From positions 1-64,000 of the forward strand of contig NZ_FOBW01000015.1 of assembly GCF_900109925.1 (NCBI RefSeq): a stretch of DNA of 64,000 nucleotides, given 5' to 3'. Positions 60,555 to 64,000 of this stretch are shown here, piece by piece (position 1 is the stretch's first letter; each line of letters opens with the position of its first letter). The position numbers were made by a program, and so were the translations under genes. The notes under the pieces were generated by a model. That model saw only the letters and a program-made list of their open reading frames with translations. It did no database searches and had not been told where the DNA came from. The DNA comes from Mesobacillus persicus (GTDB lineage Bacteria; Bacillota; Bacilli; Bacillales; Cytobacillaceae).

Positions 60555-61034
60555 TTGGACAAGATTTTACATGCGATTCAAGACGATTATGCCGATGATT
60601 ACTCTTGGTGCTTTGGTTGTGGCCGTTTAAATGAAAGCGGTTACCAGTTTAGAACTGGATGGGATGGTAAAAGGACGTTAACCATTTTTGAACCTAATCG
60701 TGTACATATGGCAATCCCTGGTTTTGTATACGGCGGTGTTGTTGCCTCGCTAATTGATTGCCATGGAACAGGCTCCGCCTCTATTTACTTGCATCGAAAA
60801 AACGGTCATGAAATCGGTGATGGAATCGAGCCGCCAAGGTTTGTAACAGCGTCACTTCATGTAGATTTTAGAAAGCCCACTCCGCAGGAAGTAGTATTAA
60901 AAGCTTATGGAGAAGGGGTAGAAATCCATCCTAAAAAGTGGAAAATAGAAACTGAAGTGTACGCAAACGAAACGCTTGTGGCTACAGGAGAAGTCATCGC
61001 AGTTGTTGCCCCTAGTACTTTTCTAAACAAGTAA
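60555..61034 (+). CDS. PaaI-family thioesterase (TTG start)
   Basis: The TTG at 60555 (LDKILHAIQDDYAD) has AAAGGAGGG upstream. The 159-residue hotdog protein contains WCFGCGRLNESGYQF, the active helix GFVYGGVVASLIDCHGTGSAS (GG with Asp) and TASLHVDFRKPTPQEVVLKA. The CFGCG start marks a subgroup common in Gram-positive bacteria. It hydrolyses an acyl-CoA of unknown type. It lies 65 bases after the SplA-like gene. Confidence 0.82.
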   Translation: MDKILHAIQDDYADDYSWCFGCGRLNESGYQFRTGWDGKRTLTIFEPNRVHMAIPGFVYGGVVASLIDCHGTGSASIYLHRKNGHEIGDGIEPPRFVTASLHVDFRKPTPQEVVLKAYGEGVEIHPKKWKIETEVYANETLVATGEVIAVVAPSTFLNK

Positions 61035-61145
61035 GGCGCCGATGTTAGAATAGTTATCAAGTATGTATAGATGTTTATATTTCCCATTTCCACCTCCTCT
61101 CAGACTGCAATCCATCATACAAACCAATACTTAAACAGAACAAAA

Positions 61146-61174
61146 GGGCTGTCACCATTGCGAAGTGACAGCTC
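61146..61174 (-). terminator. Terminator after the small gene at 61185
   Basis: GGGCTGTCAC and GTGACAGCTC with a 9-base loop; on the minus strand TTTTGTT follows. Confidence 0.7.
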
Positions 61175-61184
61175 CTCTTTCCTT

Positions 61185-61343
61185 CTATAGGTCGGATCTC
61201 ATGCCAGGTTCTTCTTTACCACCCGTCTGGTTTCCAGTGGTCGCAGTGTATCCTACCCGATAAACAAAATCTTTCTTTTGTTTAAGGGCATTCGGCATCT
61301 TATACTGTGACTCATTGCTTTGAAATTCACCTTGTTTTGACAT
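61185..61343 (-). CDS. Hypothetical 52-residue protein
   Basis: From the ATG at 61343 (MSKQGEFQSNESQYK), with AAGGGGAA upstream. The product is polar and ends GGKEEPGMRSDL; it contains YKMPNALKQKKDFVYRVG. No membrane or signal. Not recognised, but the ribosome site, terminator and position 13 bases after the DUF3231 gene support it. Small spore-type protein is a guess. Confidence 0.55.
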   Translation of the reverse strand: MSKQGEFQSNESQYKMPNALKQKKDFVYRVGYTATTGNQTGGKEEPGMRSDL

Positions 61344-61356
61344 GGAATTCCCCTTC

Positions 61357-61869
61357 CTAACAATCGGTTTTATCAATATGAAGTGGCGGAGGGATGAGCC
61401 ATCCTTTATCCTTCAGAAGCCTTAATGCCTTACCCGCTAACTGAGCTTTTTTCGCATGGAAATTCGCATACATCATCGCAATGTCTTCTCTAATGCATTG
61501 CCCCATAACGGTACTACAGCTGACAAGCCCAGCAGCCAAGTCCCCACTCACCTTAATGGCAATTTCCTGATCTAAAAACCTTGCACCAGCCGGAATATTT
61601 TCCAAACACGCTTCCGGACGTTCTGGGGGTGTTGGTGGTTGCCCTACACCATGATCTTTCAAAAGGGTTTCTATTTCTTCAATTTCTGGCTTACAAGTAT
61701 CTTCGAGGACATCTTGAATCAATTTTTTTAAATCCTCATCCCCTGTATGGTTAATCAGTGTTTCGTACGATGCCACACAAGCCTTTGCTGCACTTAAATG
61801 CACCCATGTTGCATAGACCTCACCATAATGCATTGGCTCTTCTTTTGGATTTCCACTTAAAATGCCCAT
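61357..61869 (-). CDS. DUF3231 family protein (second paralogue)
   Basis: The ATG at 61869 (MGILSGNPKEEPMHYGEV) has AAGGGGG upstream. The 170-residue helical protein contains HYGEVYATWVHLSAAKACVASYE, EDTCKPEIEEIETLL and ends ALRLLKDKGWLIPPPLH, close to the ending of the DUF3231 protein at 21896. Ferritin-like helices are expected; I see no full metal site. Function unknown. A small gene follows 13 bases later. Confidence 0.75.
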   Translation of the reverse strand: MGILSGNPKEEPMHYGEVYATWVHLSAAKACVASYETLINHTGDEDLKKLIQDVLEDTCKPEIEEIETLLKDHGVGQPPTPPERPEACLENIPAGARFLDQEIAIKVSGDLAAGLVSCSTVMGQCIREDIAMMYANFHAKKAQLAGKALRLLKDKGWLIPPPLHIDKTDC

Positions 61870-61990
61870 TAACATCCCCCTTAGTTTGAACATCAATACG
61901 CCCCTTCTCTGACGGTGGCAATAATATTATGCTATCGCTGGGAAGCTTTCATGTAAGGGAATGAGTGACAAATTTCTAAACAAGAAAAAA

Positions 61991-62010
61991 CACCTTCAAA
62001 TATGAAGGTG
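61991..62010 (-). terminator. Terminator after the YozQ-like gene
   Basis: CACCTTCA and TGAAGGTG with a 4-base loop; TTTTTTCTTG follows on the minus strand. Confidence 0.8.
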
Positions 62011-62018
62011 TAAAAGAA

Positions 62019-62231
62019 TCATTCGTACCCTTTTCGGGGAATTTCTATTTCTTTCCCATCATCCGTATTATCAATCGTTGCCAAGATTTCTCCTTCAGAA
62101 TAAACATCACTTACTTGTTCATGTGTCATCGCAAGCCCTGATGAAAGTTCATCTTGACGATCATAATCCTTTGTATGGTACTGGCGCCCCGCCAGTTTTA
62201 AGGATTCTTTGTTTTCTTTGTTATTAGCCAT
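62019..62231 (-). CDS. YozQ-family small protein (DUF4025)
   Basis: A 70-residue hydrophilic protein: LKLAGRQYHTKDYDRQDELSSGLAMTHEQVSDVYSEGEI, which fits the YozQ/DUF4025 family. It is acidic with no membrane part. AGGAGGAAC lies before the ATG. Function unknown; family confined to spore-forming Bacillaceae as far as I know. Confidence 0.75.
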   Translation of the reverse strand: MANNKENKESLKLAGRQYHTKDYDRQDELSSGLAMTHEQVSDVYSEGEILATIDNTDDGKEIEIPRKGYE

Positions 62232-62339
62232 TCATCTGTTCCTCCTTTCTGCACCTACTGTTACTTTCTTCTTTTGCAGAAAAACCATACAGGGAAAATT
62301 ATGATAACAGATGGTTTATTTTACTAAGGGCTGTACTCG

Positions 62340-63512
62340 TCAGGATATAGCATTCATTACTATTGGCTGTTTTTTCTCAAGCCTTATCAGCCACCCAGTT
62401 AGAATTACGCCAATAAAAGACATTGCACCAAAAAATAAGTACACAGCAAAGATTGAAAATTCTTCAAAAATCATGCCGCTTATAAATGTACAAAACCAGT
62501 TTCCGAACCCATTTCCAATTGCTGAATACAAAGTTACCGCTGTTGCTGTCATTGTAATCGGAGAAACCTCACGAACATACTGAATGCCAGCTGGAATAAA
62601 TAAGCCCAGTGAGAAGCCTTGGATAATCGTTGTTGCATAAATTAAACCAATTCCTGGTTCTAAAAAATAAAACAACCATCTTACTAAAGAAGCCACTCCA
62701 GCTATTAGTGCCACTTGCAGCAGGCCAAGCTTATGAATCCAAGCTCCGGCTACCCTCATAAAAGGAATTTCTGATAAAACCGCAAGCAGAAACGCAATCC
62801 CTATGCCTGTATAAGTTCCCCCGCTATATTCAATAAACAAACTAAAATAAAAGTTATTCGCCAAATTCGGTCCAAATATTAAAAAGGTAATCAGTAAAAA
62901 CACGACAAATCTCCGTATCGCCAATAAATCTTTCACTCCCGAAAAGAGGTTAACCTTTGTCTCTAATGGTTTCTCTCTTGGAAGCGATAGTGACAAGAAC
63001 GCCGCAATCGTTAACACAATAAAAAAGGCATAAAAAATCACATCCGGAGAAAACTCTGAAAGCCATCCCATGACGAAGACGGCTAATCCAAACCCTAATG
63101 AACCGAAAAGTCTTATATTTCCATAATTCACTTTCACTCTGTTCGCATACTGAATTGAAATACTATCAGAGAGTGGAATAATCGCACTTTGAAAGACCCC
63201 TAAAATAATCGCAACAAACAAAAACCAATAATAGCCACCAAAAGCCAAGTACCCTAGACCTGCTATTCCTGCAATTAATGTGGTGATCATCAGTAACTTG
63301 TGATGAGCATTTTTTAAATCAGCCAATATGCCCCATATCGGCTGAAAAAAGATCATCATTATTGGACCAATGGAGAGTAAAGTCCCCACCTGGTATCCAT
63401 TTAGATTTTGGACTTCACTAAAATAGACACTTAGCAGTGGAGAAATGCTCCCAACGCCGAAAAAAGTTAACAGATAAAACCATTTTAAATTAGTTAAACT
63501 CTTATTTTTCAT
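62340..63512 (-). CDS. MFS transporter, 3-phenylpropionate-porter-like
   Basis: The ATG at 63512 (MKNKSLTNLKWFYLL) has GGGGGAAA upstream. The 390-residue protein has 12 helices: FGVGSISPLLSVYFSEVQNL, GPIMMIFFQPIWGILADLKNAHH (motif A region), FGSLGFGLAVFVMGWLSE and GFSLGLFIPAGIQYVREVSP. This resembles the MFS_1-like group that includes HcaT and sugar porters. The cargo cannot be read from sequence. Monocistronic. Confidence 0.8.
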   Translation of the reverse strand: MKNKSLTNLKWFYLLTFFGVGSISPLLSVYFSEVQNLNGYQVGTLLSIGPIMMIFFQPIWGILADLKNAHHKLLMITTLIAGIAGLGYLAFGGYYWFLFVAIILGVFQSAIIPLSDSISIQYANRVKVNYGNIRLFGSLGFGLAVFVMGWLSEFSPDVIFYAFFIVLTIAAFLSLSLPREKPLETKVNLFSGVKDLLAIRRFVVFLLITFLIFGPNLANNFYFSLFIEYSGGTYTGIGIAFLLAVLSEIPFMRVAGAWIHKLGLLQVALIAGVASLVRWLFYFLEPGIGLIYATTIIQGFSLGLFIPAGIQYVREVSPITMTATAVTLYSAIGNGFGNWFCTFISGMIFEEFSIFAVYLFFGAMSFIGVILTGWLIRLEKKQPIVMNAIS

Positions 63513-63640
63513 GATATTTCCCCCAAAAAATCCCAACATAACGTCTTATTCTACCATTATTTTCTGGTTATGGAAAAACCATTTTAACCAAATTATATTA
63601 GTGAACTCGTTCAGTTCTAAGGTAAAGGGCGGTGTTATTA

Positions 63641-63811
63641 ATGAAAGAAGTGATTTTATCATTATTTGCCGGACTTTTTGTAGGAATTCTCTTTAAGTTG
63701 ATTAAACTTCCCATTCCTGCCCCACCTGTACTAGCTGGGGTAATCGGAATCGTTGGTGTTTATTTGGGAGGAATCGTCGGCGACTGGATACAATCCTATT
63801 TCCGTGGTTAA
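63641..63811 (+). CDS. XapX-domain small membrane protein
   Basis: A 56-residue protein, MKEVILSLFAGLFVGILFKL..., with two helices and the middle motif KLPIPAPPVLAGVIGIVGVYLGG, which is the XapX domain (DUF1427). The function is unknown. The frame is closed by a strong terminator. No obvious purine-rich ribosome site except AAAGGGCGG 12 bases before the ATG. Confidence 0.8.
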   Translation: MKEVILSLFAGLFVGILFKLIKLPIPAPPVLAGVIGIVGVYLGGIVGDWIQSYFRG

Positions 63812-63856
63812 AAGATGGAAGCTTAAACAGATATTCTGTATAAGCTTCCATCTTTT
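63811..63856 (+). terminator. Terminator after the XapX gene
   Basis: AAAGATGGAAGCTTA and TAAGCTTCCATCTTT pair over 15 bases around a loop of about 15, then a T-rich tail. Confidence 0.85.
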
Positions 63857-63938
63857 ATTTTTTTGTTGATAAAAATGAACGAAATGTGACGCTTCCATCT
63901 TGTTTTGCACAAATCAAAGAATGTTCATATTTTCTCTA

Positions 63939-63967
63939 TTGACCTAGTGTAAACATTTCTTTTTAAT
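63939..63967 (+). promoter_or_regulatory. Candidate sigma-A promoter reading out of the window
   Basis: TTGACC, a 17-base spacer and TTTAAT. It points right, towards a gene beyond 64000. The -10 is a poor match to TATAAT. Confidence 0.4.
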
Positions 63968-64000
63968 GTACATAGATAACTTTGGCGCGCGAATTTTTCA

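Overview
The window looks like chromosomal DNA of a low-GC, endospore-forming member of the Bacillaceae. The grounds are AT-rich sequence with strong AGGAGG-type ribosome sites, small proteins typical of Bacillus (YhfH-, YozQ-, SplA-, YteA-, CsgA- and XapX-like, DUF3231, IDEAL), and two GGCTCTGTTAAA-ended or CCCCGACAGG-type intergenic repeats that I remember as common in Bacillus genomes. I cannot name the species.

Layout. 1-269 is the cut-off start of an IS91-type transposase. 0.7-2.4 kb holds a secreted ComEC-like metallo-hydrolase with DUF3006 and a tiny membrane protein. 3.1-4.9 kb is a leftward operon (DUF2325, a PD-(D/E)XK-like Fe-S protein, an IDEAL protein) behind two good Fur boxes, divergent from an HpaB-type flavin monooxygenase. 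6.5-10.3 kb is a YtrA-type GntR/ABC operon. 10.5-23.2 kb is mixed: GIY-YIG protein, PadR regulon, membrane proteins, phosphatase, nagB behind a wrecked nagA, GNAT, TetA(L)-like efflux, nitroreductase.

23.7-49.4 kb is one long leftward catabolic region: a Liv-type ABC importer, two acyl-CoA synthetases, two acyl-CoA dehydrogenases, a paired MaoC hydratase, two SDR dehydrogenases, a thiolase, thioesterases, a class II aldolase, a ketopantoate-reductase-like protein, an alpha/beta hydrolase, a TetR regulator, and further out alcohol and aldehyde dehydrogenases and an R2-like ligand-binding oxidase. It has no crotonase or FadB-type protein, so hydration and oxidation probably run through (3R)-hydroxyacyl-CoA. 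Two similar palindromes sit before the two acyl-CoA dehydrogenase genes and probably bind the TetR protein; a perfect CcpA cre precedes the outer ligase. ppiB, mug and small genes lie in between.

50-64 kb carries sporulation-associated small genes, a coiled-coil protein built of 22-residue repeats, a 3D-domain protein, a PAS histidine kinase and transporters.

The strongest observation is at 54178-56241. What looks like two broken pieces of a formate dehydrogenase is one continuous frame interrupted only by an in-frame TGA exactly at the catalytic Sec/Cys position, followed by a GC-rich hairpin with a GGUCU loop placed like a bacterial SECIS element. I read it as a selenocysteine-containing formate dehydrogenase. 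The Sec machinery is not in this window.
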